Source: Melampsora larici-populina 98AG31
Lineage: Eukaryota > Basidiomycota > Pucciniomycetes > Pucciniales > Melampsoraceae
Assembly (NCBI RefSeq): GCF_000204055.1
Contig: NW_006768777.1
Span: 73,018-87,885 of the forward strand
DNA: 14,868 nt
Reading direction: 5' to 3'
Both the position numbers and the translations under genes were made by a program. Below, piece by piece: positions 1-7,424 of this stretch. The notes below the pieces were generated by a model. The model was not told the origin of the DNA. It saw nothing but the letters and a program-made list of their open reading frames with translations, and made no database searches. The first letter of the stretch is position 1; each line of letters begins with the position of its first letter.

Positions 1-952
1 TTGGTTCTCCTCCTTTCTCAAGATCTTGCGACATATGTCAATGGAAAAGTTTGGAGAGGGGAAAGGAAGCCACTTGGAGGAATCATTGTATTTTCCAACT
101 CTTGCTCCGGCAACTCTAGCAGGTCCCGAATAAACATCAGCATGCGAGTATAGGGCAAGGGATATCCGCAGTGGGGGTTTTTCCGATGTGGGTAGGATAG
201 TATCAACTGCATGATCAAGGTACTTGAAAAACGCATGGACCGAGTAACCTGGATCAGTGCACAAGCTTACACCAAGTGATGCAAAAAGCCAGCGTCCCCC
301 GGCGTAGTCCCTTCCATAAGCAAAGACAGAGTCGATTAAGTTGCAATTCTTTCCATCCCTGTGCGGGGCGACCTGGTTGTTATGGTTGACATGCTGACCT
401 GAGGATGTGTTTGAGACAGCACATCACAATTCAACTTATATCAGCTGATTCGAGGGACAAGTGGGGATACATCAAAATTACACAGTCAACTCACCATGAA
501 TGATGCGATTGTGCGACCTCTCAAGCCGCTCAGACACAAATGGTCCAGAGTTTTTGGCCACAAATTTCACTACATCCTCGGCGATTTTGTACGTTTCAGG
601 CTGTACTGAGGCATTCACAACCCGGGAGACTTCGTAAGCCCAGTGTAATTCTTGTAGGCGGTGTGCATTGTCAGTGTGCATGAAAAGAGATTCTTCTCCA
701 AGGCCCATAGCTACAGGGAGGTGACTGTCCGATGTGGGCCAGTCACCAAGATCATCAAGGTTGTAGCCTTGGCGATCAAAACCTAGTTGTATTTTTCTAT
801 CAGGACGGGCATTGGGCTGCAGCCAACACAATGTGGTAGCAGTCACTCCAACAATCGCCTACACAAGCAAGACAAACAAGTAACTCACAGATCCCAATGC
901 GTATCCGATAGACTCGTATGCGAGATGGCCATGAAGGGCACCAGGAACGGGG
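1..952 (-). pseudogene. TET/JBP-like 2OG-Fe(II) dioxygenase, C-terminal half of an interrupted gene
   Basis: Three exons read on the minus strand: 952-889 (the left part of an exon cut by the retrotransposon), 816-495 and 398-1, with the frame still open at the window edge. Introns are 888-817 (GTGAGT...CTGCAG, 72 nt) and 494-399 (GTGAGT...CCTCAG, 96 nt), and phases match at each junction. The last exon carries the signs of a double-stranded beta-helix 2-oxoglutarate/iron dioxygenase: an HRD motif (HxD, codons 363-355), a GRDYAGGRWLF stretch, a distal His (DHAV, codon 213-211) and a following Arg (PLRISLALYSH, codon 168-166). In the TET/JBP family these bind Fe(II) and 2-oxoglutarate, and members oxidise pyrimidine methyl groups in nucleic acid; substrate here is unknown. 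Large TET/JBP-like families are known in basidiomycetes. The family call rests on motif order, not on a search. The gene is broken between 947 and 7420, so this half has lost its promoter and N-terminus. Confidence 0.62.
948..952. repeat. Target site duplication, left copy (CGGGG)
   Basis: CGGGG immediately precedes the TG of the 5' LTR and is repeated directly after the 3' LTR. It derives from codons of the interrupted dioxygenase exon. Confidence 0.95.
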
Positions 953-1069
953 TGTAATAACTCATGTCACTCATTATTACAGAAGTTCATTACTACTTAA
1001 CATACTTAGACTTAAGACCTAAATCTTCTATATCTCTTGTTCCTAGACGCCACCTCAACCTGACTCCTT

Positions 1070-1204
1070 AAGGATCTTTGACTGATCACTTGTCATTGTC
1101 TCTTTGGAGTCAGGTACGTCTTTATTTGTATTTTTCTTTTAATCTATCTTTTCACTACTCAAGGATCTTTGACTGATCACTTGTCATTGTCTCTTTGGAG
1201 TCAG
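1070..1204 (+). repeat. Two 44-bp direct repeats in LTR U3
   Basis: Positions 1070-1113 and 1161-1204 are the same 44 bp, AAGGATCTTTGACTGATCAC through GGAGTCAG, with a 91-bp period; the 3' LTR carries them at 7132-7175 and 7223-7266. Each holds a TGATCA palindrome. The first also ends in GGAGTCAGG (1106-1114), the reverse complement of CCTGACTCC just upstream (1059-1067). Their place upstream of the TATA box suggests enhancer-like binding sites, an inference by analogy with repeated U3 enhancers in other LTR elements. Confidence 0.9.
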
Positions 1205-1214
1205 TTTTCGTATT

Positions 1215-1222
1215 TATAAATA
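1215..1222 (+). promoter_or_regulatory. LTR TATA box (TATAAATA)
   Basis: TATAAATA lies in an AT-rich patch directly after the second 44-bp repeat. It is the only good TATA match in the LTR and is the likely core promoter for the genomic RNA. The same site in the 3' LTR (7277-7284) reads outward towards the broken host exon, antisense to that gene. Confidence 0.65.
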
Positions 1223-1357
1223 TAATACTTCGGTTCTAGAAAACTCTTCCACCACTTTGTGGTGTTGATTGCCCTCGCGCCTTAGAAGTTATACAATAAC
1301 TTCTCCTTCCTTCCGCCTTGCCCTTTTCCTTCAGTGAGGACATTCGAAGTCCTTACA

Positions 1358-1580
1358 CTTTTTTTTTCTCGAACCTTTCGAAGTATTCTGGATAATCGAC
1401 CACCTTCTAACCTTGTCGATTCCTCCCAACGTTGTCGATTCTATTCAATCGATACACATTATTATATCTTACGAACCTTACATTACAGTCAGACTCAATC
1501 CTTCAAGCCTTCCAGATCTCTTACTACGGTTAAAACCTTTCATACACACCTGCAGATCTATAATTATCCTTCATCATCGA
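1358..1580 (+). other. Retrotransposon untranslated leader without AUG
   Basis: These 223 nt separate the 5' LTR from the Gag-Pol ATG. No ATG occurs here or in the LTR after the TATA box, so the ATG at 1581 is the first AUG. The Gag-Pol frame itself is open for 56 further codons upstream, from 1413. The leader begins with C followed by nine T. No TGG-initiated tRNA-complementary primer site adjoins the LTR; the first TGG is some 30 nt in. Confidence 0.8.
1364..1387 (+). other. Candidate self-priming site complementary to the LTR
   Basis: Positions 1364-1375 (TTTTCTCGAACC) are complementary to 1232-1243 (GGTTCTAGAAAA) in 11 of 12 bases, and 1379-1387 (CGAAGTATT) are fully complementary to 1224-1232 (AATACTTCG). 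The paired LTR stretch lies just after the TATA box, near where the RNA would begin. In Tf1 of fission yeast the RNA 5' end folds onto a site next to the 5' LTR and primes reverse transcription. Against this, the pairing stops 6 nt from the LTR end and the pairing start is only 10-17 nt past the TATA box. Confidence 0.4.
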
Positions 1581-4500
1581 ATGCAGAGAGCGGAGAACGA
1601 CGATACACGACGTACTACGAGAGCAGCGGGGAATACTCTTGTCAATCAAGTATTCGATCCCGACGCAATTCTCAGAGCTCCTAGGCCACACCTTAGGAAT
1701 CCGGGAGCTGGAAACTATCGTGGAGGCTATTACGTTGCCCCATCTTCTGCTTCTCTACCCTCTAACTCCGCCCCTCTTGCAGCTACGCCAGTAGGGTCAT
1801 TATCGCCATCATCGACCCCTCGTTCTTCTCTTGAACATCCTCCCTTAACCCCGCATATCCCGGGAAACTTTCCTACCACACCCTTTCACCACAATCTTCG
1901 CTCAAACCCTACCTCACACGAGGCGCCGACCTTTATCGAACCTACTCATCCTACGCACACGATTGCTGAGCCGGTACCTTCAAGCTCAGACGAAATGCAC
2001 GGGAACAGCGAGTCTACAGCCTCAGCACCTCCGACAAACGAGGAACTGCAGCGAGAAATCTTACTATACCAACGCGACGGCCTACGAGCCGCCAACGAAG
2101 CAGCGCAGCGAATGGCGAAACTAGAAGAGGAGCTCTTGACGCTACGGTTAGAGAACCAGACCCAACAGGAATCTAAGCCCAGTGTCGACCAACGATCAAC
2201 AAGCATTGATCTTACGAAATTCAAAACTTCCGACGGGCCAGCCTTCAAAGGTCCCTTCAGACAAATCGAACCCTTTCTACGGTGGGCAGCGACTCTGAAG
2301 ATTTTTTTCTTCGTGAAAGGGGTTACTACCGATCACGATCGCATCGCTCTAGTGGGGACTTTTCTTGTGGAACCCAACTTACAAGCTTTTTGGTCAAATG
2401 GTTTCGACTCCTTCATCCAGGGATCTTGGGAAGACTTTAAAGATCATCTATTCCGAGCAGCATTACCGGCAGATTGGCAAGATCGTCTTACCGAACAACT
2501 TCAACACCTACAAATGGGTGAATTCGAGGATTTCCGATCCTACAGTACGCGAGGACGCTCCATCCAGTCCCTGGTGAATTACGACGTGATCTGCGTTGAT
2601 GATCTTGAGTTCGCTAGGCTCTTGTGCTTTGGAATGGTTCCTGTTCTGAAAAGCGAAGTCCGAATGTGGAAGTTACTACGAGTGGCCGAGTTCGATTACA
2701 ATGACTTTGAGGCAGACTGCGACGACCTGTATGCTAGTCTGAAAGACAAGGGGTTACTGGCACGCAAACCAAACAGTACCGTAGCACGCCCTCCGTCGAC
2801 TCAAACTCGATCCAACTTCTCGTCCCGAGTCTCTACCACGGATTTCATATGGAAGATTCATTCCTTTCTCGACTCTAAAGGCCTGTGTCACTATTGCAAA
2901 CGTCAATGTGGCAGCGAACACGGGGCTTGCACTGGAACTCCGGACCGTTCGAGAATCGTTTTCCCACCGAACTACGTAGCCCCACCAAAGCCGGCTAACT
3001 ACAAACCACCGCGAGCCAAACTTTCGTCTAACCAGGCAGGCCAACCAACCCACCCCCCAGCCGGTCGACCCTCACGCACTTCAGTTGCCGCAACCTCAGT
3101 AATCAACACAGACAATAACCCCTTCACGGCACCCACCTTCCCAGAATTAGACTCAGCCAGTGTCGCAGCATTCAACGCTATCGACGAACTCGTCCGTGAA
3201 GATTTCCAATCTGCTGATGACGACTCGGATGATCAGGTAGCTGTGACAGGTGAAGGTTCATCGAAAGAGTACGTACCACAACCTAATAACAGACCAACTG
3301 TGATCATCGAGTTGACATGCAGGGGGACAACCATTCGCGCACTAGCAGACGCGGGATCCGAAACGAATCTCATGTCAAACCGTTTAGCCGATCTTCTTAA
3401 GCTTCACCGACGCAAACTTGTCAAGCCAACAATCGTAGGTCTCGCCCTTGATTCGTCTGGAGCAAGACCTGTACTGACGGATTTCGTTGTGGAAAGTTTA
3501 TCACACACGGATTCAGGAACTATCTTCGACCGCACATGTATGAAATTAGGAGACTTGGGTTCATCATATGATGTGATTCTAGGCGCACCATTCTTGGCTA
3601 GACATCAACTTGCTATTTCATGCTCCAGAAACTGTGTACTTAGTGAAACATCCTCCTTAAAAATTTTTGATTATCGTCTAGTGCTGAAATTGAAATTAGA
3701 TCTCGAAGATAAATTGAAGAAGGAGCGTTCCGACACAGAGAATAGAGTCGAGAGAGAGCGCGCGCAGAGTGAAGCCATCACGTGGAAGAACTGGGTAGCT
3801 GGCCTGTCCCATCAAAATGAACCTGAAAGAAGCGCACAATGGGTGAAGTGGGAGAAAGAATTACTCCTGGATTATCAAGACATTTTCCCTATTGACATCC
3901 CAGCGGTTTCAGATGAAGCGGAAGAGCGTGGGGATTTCACTGATGGTTCCTTCCCTGAAAAGATGCAGGACCCGTCATCAAAGGTCCGACACCGCATTGT
4001 TTTAACCGACCCCAACGCCGTCATCAATGAGAAACAATATCCTTACCCGAGAAAACATATGGACGCTTGGCGAAAACTTGTCAATCAACACTTAGCAGCA
4101 GGAAGAATACGAAGATCTACGAGTCAATATGCCTCACCGAGCCTTATCATCCCCAAGAAGGACCCTAGTGAACTTCCAAGGTGGGTATGCGATTACCGCA
4201 CCTTGAACAGCCTGACCGTAAGGGACAGATCTCCGTTGCCAAACGTTGATGAGTTGGTCAGGCTGGTGGCTGGTGGTAAAGTTTTTTCAATACTTGACCA
4301 GACCAATGCATTTTTTCAAACCAGAATGCGCGAAGCTGACATCCCGTTGACGGCAGTTAAGACTCCGTGGGGATTAGTCGAATGGGTTGTGATGCCTATG
4401 GGCCTTACGAACGCACCAGCTACACACCAGAGTAGACTGGAAGAAGCATTAGGGGATCTACTGAACGTTGTCTGCGTGGTTTATCTCGACGACATTGTAG

Positions 4501-6587
4501 TTTTCTCCAACTCTGTCGAAGAACATCGGTTACACACGCGCCTTGTCATGGATCGCCTTCGGAAGGCCAATCTGTACTGCAGCAGCAAGAAAACCAAGCT
4601 CTTCCGGAAGGAAATCAAATTCCTCGGACACTACATCTCTGCGGAAGGGGTACGACCAGACGGCGAAAAGGTAGAAAAGATCCTCAACTGGCCATCCCCG
4701 AAATCACCGCGAGGAGTGAAAAAATTCCTAGGCACGGTCCAATGGATGAAGAAATTTATCCGGGGTCTTGAGAAGTACGTGGGATCCTTAACTCCACTAA
4801 CCAGTAGTAAGCTTGATGCTAAAAACTTCAAATGGGGAGACTTGGAGGAGACAGCCTTTAACAACATCAAGAAGATCATGACCTCTCTACCTTGTTTGAA
4901 GAACATCGACTACGAATCCAAGGATCCTCTGTGGTTGTTCACGGACGCGAGTGGATTGGGATTAGGTGCAGCTTTATTTCAAGGAGCAGCGTGGGAAACG
5001 GCTAATCCGGTTGCCTACGAGTCACGGCAGATGTCTAGCGCAGAACGAAATTATCCTGTACACGAACAGGAACTTCTGGCCGTGATACACGCTTTGCAAA
5101 AATGGCGTATGCTCCTATTGGGAATGAAGATTAATGTCATGAGTGACCACCACTCCCTGACGTATCTTCTGAAACAGCGGACCCTCAGTAGACGGCAAGC
5201 TCGATGGCTAGAACACCTGGCCGATTTTGACCTCGACTTCAAATATGTGAAGGGTCCTGACAACTCAGTAGCCGATGCACTTTCTCGCAAAGACGGCGCC
5301 GAGCCGGATGAGTTCAACGTCGGTATAGAGACGATCTCAGCCCTCATCCTGACCCAACCAACTATCTCTAAGGACATCCGATCCTCAATCCTTAGCGGTT
5401 ACTCTTCCGACCCCTTCTGTCAAGATCTACGAAAAGTTCTACCCCTACGAGACGATAGTGCTGAGGTCGACGGTCTTCTTTTCATCGACGGACGGCTAGT
5501 GATCCCAAACGACAAAAGCCTTCGAGCCAATCTCATCCTTGAAGCACACCGCCGACTAGGCCACCTGGGCTTCAAGAAGACGATCAGTAATCTTAGGAAG
5601 GACTTCTTCTGGCCAAAGATGGCCAAAGAGACGGAGGCCTTTGTGCAAGGCTGCGAAACCTGCCAGAAGACAAAAGCTCGCACTACATTACCGAATGGAC
5701 ACATGAAGACCCCACATTTCCCGTTTCAGCCAGTCACCGACATCGCCATTGATTTCGTAGGACCCCTGCCGAAGATCAATAACTACGATATGTTGCTCAC
5801 AGTCACATGCAGGCTCTCAGGTTTCACGCGCTTGATTCCAACCAACCAAAAAGACACTGCCGAGAAAACAGCCTCTCGACTTTTCGCATCGTGGCACAGC
5901 ATCTTTGGAGCTCCTTCGTCGATCATTAGCGACCGCGATAAGGCTTGGACTTCGAAGTTCTGGAAAGCATTGATGATTCGGACAAACACGGGCTTCCATA
6001 TGTCAGCTGCATTCCATCCTCAAGCAGACGGACGGAGCGAGCGTACAAACAAGACGGTCGGCCAGATTCTACGCTCCTTTACCGCGAAACGGCAGACGAA
6101 GTGGCTGGAATCTTTGCCATCCGTCGAATTTGCGATAAACGGGGCCGTTAACGTCGCTACAGGTTTTCCCCCGTACGAGCTCGTCTTTGGTGGTAAGAAC
6201 CGCTTGTTCCCTACCAAACCCGCTCTCGACAACCAACCTACCTCAGTTGAGACCTGGATCAAGCAACGGGAAGAGGTGTGGGCTCAAGCTCGTGACCAAC
6301 TCTGGACGAGCAGGGTCCAGCAGGCAGTTCAACATAACAAGCGCCACCGAGACGTCCAGCTTACCGAGGGATCCTGGGTCCTCCTTGACTCAGGCGATTG
6401 GCGAGGTCGGCACTCTGGTGGTGTCGATAAGCTGAAAGAGCGGTTCGAGGGTCCCTACAAGGTGATTCAAGTCTTCAACGGCGGGCAAAGCTGCGAGTTG
6501 GACCTACCTGTCGGCGATAAGCGACACAGGACCTTCAACGTCTCAAAACTTAAGGTCTTCGTTGGAGACGACGAGTGGGCGGTTTAG
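1581..6587 (+). CDS. Gag-Pol polyprotein of Ty3/Gypsy retrotransposon
   Basis: Intact 1,668-aa frame from the first AUG. The N-terminus is Ser/Pro-rich, followed by a likely coiled coil (about 154-198), a Gag capsid-like region (about 220-400) and a Cys-His knuckle, CX2CX3CX3HX2C (C436-C450). The protease shows DAGSE (D590) and VILGAPFL. Reverse transcriptase has D906 (SILDQTNAFF) and YLDD (968-971). RNase H has D1122, E1164 and D1189. Integrase has an HX4H-CX2C zinc finger (H1323, H1328, C1358, C1361), D1391, D1451 and E1487, with 35 residues between the last two, and a GPY motif (1624-1626). No chromodomain follows. Gag and Pol share one frame with no frameshift or stop, as in Tf1, so Gag excess must come from processing or turnover. 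All reverse transcriptase, RNase H and integrase catalytic acids are present. Oddities are Ala in the protease D-S/T-G triad and the non-canonical knuckle. Confidence 0.97.
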   Translation: MQRAENDDTRRTTRAAGNTLVNQVFDPDAILRAPRPHLRNPGAGNYRGGYYVAPSSASLPSNSAPLAATPVGSLSPSSTPRSSLEHPPLTPHIPGNFPTTPFHHNLRSNPTSHEAPTFIEPTHPTHTIAEPVPSSSDEMHGNSESTASAPPTNEELQREILLYQRDGLRAANEAAQRMAKLEEELLTLRLENQTQQESKPSVDQRSTSIDLTKFKTSDGPAFKGPFRQIEPFLRWAATLKIFFFVKGVTTDHDRIALVGTFLVEPNLQAFWSNGFDSFIQGSWEDFKDHLFRAALPADWQDRLTEQLQHLQMGEFEDFRSYSTRGRSIQSLVNYDVICVDDLEFARLLCFGMVPVLKSEVRMWKLLRVAEFDYNDFEADCDDLYASLKDKGLLARKPNSTVARPPSTQTRSNFSSRVSTTDFIWKIHSFLDSKGLCHYCKRQCGSEHGACTGTPDRSRIVFPPNYVAPPKPANYKPPRAKLSSNQAGQPTHPPAGRPSRTSVAATSVINTDNNPFTAPTFPELDSASVAAFNAIDELVREDFQSADDDSDDQVAVTGEGSSKEYVPQPNNRPTVIIELTCRGTTIRALADAGSETNLMSNRLADLLKLHRRKLVKPTIVGLALDSSGARPVLTDFVVESLSHTDSGTIFDRTCMKLGDLGSSYDVILGAPFLARHQLAISCSRNCVLSETSSLKIFDYRLVLKLKLDLEDKLKKERSDTENRVERERAQSEAITWKNWVAGLSHQNEPERSAQWVKWEKELLLDYQDIFPIDIPAVSDEAEERGDFTDGSFPEKMQDPSSKVRHRIVLTDPNAVINEKQYPYPRKHMDAWRKLVNQHLAAGRIRRSTSQYASPSLIIPKKDPSELPRWVCDYRTLNSLTVRDRSPLPNVDELVRLVAGGKVFSILDQTNAFFQTRMREADIPLTAVKTPWGLVEWVVMPMGLTNAPATHQSRLEEALGDLLNVVCVVYLDDIVVFSNSVEEHRLHTRLVMDRLRKANLYCSSKKTKLFRKEIKFLGHYISAEGVRPDGEKVEKILNWPSPKSPRGVKKFLGTVQWMKKFIRGLEKYVGSLTPLTSSKLDAKNFKWGDLEETAFNNIKKIMTSLPCLKNIDYESKDPLWLFTDASGLGLGAALFQGAAWETANPVAYESRQMSSAERNYPVHEQELLAVIHALQKWRMLLLGMKINVMSDHHSLTYLLKQRTLSRRQARWLEHLADFDLDFKYVKGPDNSVADALSRKDGAEPDEFNVGIETISALILTQPTISKDIRSSILSGYSSDPFCQDLRKVLPLRDDSAEVDGLLFIDGRLVIPNDKSLRANLILEAHRRLGHLGFKKTISNLRKDFFWPKMAKETEAFVQGCETCQKTKARTTLPNGHMKTPHFPFQPVTDIAIDFVGPLPKINNYDMLLTVTCRLSGFTRLIPTNQKDTAEKTASRLFASWHSIFGAPSSIISDRDKAWTSKFWKALMIRTNTGFHMSAAFHPQADGRSERTNKTVGQILRSFTAKRQTKWLESLPSVEFAINGAVNVATGFPPYELVFGGKNRLFPTKPALDNQPTSVETWIKQREEVWAQARDQLWTSRVQQAVQHNKRHRDVQLTEGSWVLLDSGDWRGRHSGGVDKLKERFEGPYKVIQVFNGGQSCELDLPVGDKRHRTFNVSKLKVFVGDDEWAV

Positions 6588-7002
6588 TAAGAGTGTCAGG
6601 GGTAAAAGTAAGTCCCCTCCACTCGTATGCACCGCCGAGGTAGTCTACTACCATCAATTTGAAAACAAAACCATGGCCACACTGTGAGCGAAAAACCACC
6701 GCCTGCTTTACCTTACAGACACGGCGGGCCACGACGGGACACCTTCACGGTTTTGACTTTCCTCTATCCTTCTTTCTTACTCATTCTTTTCTCAGTTTCT
6801 CTTTCTGTTTTATTTTCATTTTCTGTTTCAATTTTCTCCTTTTCTGTTTCAATTTTATCATTTTAGTTTCTCGAAACCTTTTTCTCTCTCTGTTTCTCAT
6901 AATGGTTCTGGTTTAGCTTACACTTAATTCTCTTGGCTTGTCTCTTTCTTTTTCTCTTGTTTTTTTTCTTCTTCTTTTTTTTTTTTCTCTTTTTCTTTTT
7001 AT
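6588..7002 (+). other. Pyrimidine-rich 3' untranslated region of the retrotransposon
   Basis: About 415 nt between the Gag-Pol stop and the polypurine tract. From about 6741 it is strongly T/C-rich, with TTCTGTTTCAATTTT repeated at 6821-6835 and 6842-6856 and long T runs at 6957-7000. A T-rich U-box before the polypurine tract is common in LTR elements and helps its use as plus-strand primer. Short reading frames here look like products of low complexity. Confidence 0.75.
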
Positions 7003-7014
7003 AGGAGGGGAGAA
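7003..7014 (+). other. Polypurine tract (AGGAGGGGAGAA)
   Basis: Twelve purines directly abut the 3' LTR and follow a T-rich tract ending in TTTTTAT. This is the expected RNase-H-resistant primer for plus-strand DNA synthesis. Confidence 0.9.
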
Positions 7015-7419
7015 TGTAATAACTCATGTCACTCATTATTACAGAAGTTCATTACTACTTAACATACTTAGACTTAAGACCTAAATCTTCTATATCTCTT
7101 GTTCCTAGACGCCACCTCAACCTGACTCCTTAAGGATCTTTGACTGATCACTTGTCATTGTCTCTTTGGAGTCAGGTACGTCTTTATTTGTATTTTTCTT
7201 TTAATCTATCTTTTCACTACTCAAGGATCTTTGACTGATCACTTGTCATTGTCTCTTTGGAGTCAGTTTTCGTATTTATAAATATAATACTTCGGTTCTA
7301 GAAAACTCTTCCACCACTTTGTGGTGTTGATTGCCCTCGCGCCTTAGAAGTTATACAATAACTTCTCCTTCCTTCCGCCTTGCCCTTTTCCTTCAGTGAG
7401 GACATTCGAAGTCCTTACA
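7015..7419 (+). repeat. 3' LTR
   Basis: The second copy of the 405-bp LTR, read as identical to the first. It follows directly on the polypurine tract and is followed by the right target duplication. It would supply the transcript's 3' end; no AATAAA is visible in it. Confidence 0.96.
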
Positions 7420-7424
7420 CGGGG
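7420..7424. repeat. Target site duplication, right copy (CGGGG)
   Basis: CGGGG follows the terminal CA of the 3' LTR and matches the left flank exactly. The host coding frame continues from here on the minus strand. Confidence 0.95.

Larger units (their letters stand above)
953..1357 (+). repeat. 5' LTR
   Basis: This 405-bp LTR runs TGTAA...TTACA. The U3 part carries two exact 44-bp direct repeats (1070-1113 and 1161-1204) and a TATAAATA at 1215-1222. The downstream part has three short hairpins: CACCAC/GTGGTG (1250-1264), AGAAGTTAT/ATAACTTCT (1284-1304) and AGGAC/GTCCT (1337-1353). It lies at a fixed offset of 6,062 bp from the 3' LTR, with no mismatch seen. The exact U3/R/U5 borders cannot be read from sequence alone. 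Confidence 0.96.
953..7419 (+). mobile_element. Complete Ty3/Gypsy-type LTR retrotransposon
   Basis: A 6,467-bp element bounded by 405-bp direct LTRs (953-1357 and 7015-7419) that begin TGTAA and end TTACA, a perfect 5-bp terminal inverted repeat. Both sides carry the same 5 bp, CGGGG (948-952 and 7420-7424), the target duplication expected from integrase. Inside are a leader without any ATG, one long Gag-Pol frame in the order Gag, zinc knuckle, protease, reverse transcriptase, RNase H, integrase (Ty3/Gypsy order), a pyrimidine-rich 3' region and a polypurine tract. I found no difference between the LTRs on reading through them and no stop or frameshift in the frame. It lies antisense within a coding exon of the TET/JBP-like gene. 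Confidence 0.97.

Noticed and set aside
1334..1684. A 116-codon plus-strand frame across the LTR end and leader
   Set aside because: It has no ATG, overlaps the LTR/leader and the start of Gag in another frame, and its peptide is low-complexity Ser/Arg/Tyr-rich.
6659..6916. Phe/Ser-rich frames after the Gag-Pol stop, as a possible envelope-like or membrane protein
   Set aside because: They are translations of a T/C-rich tract before the polypurine tract. Hydrophobicity follows from base composition and nothing protein-like is seen.
1281..7420. CRISPR-like or inteins-like structures suggested by direct repeats
   Set aside because: The direct repeats are LTRs and U3 duplications of a retrotransposon in a eukaryotic genome; no spacer-repeat pattern exists.
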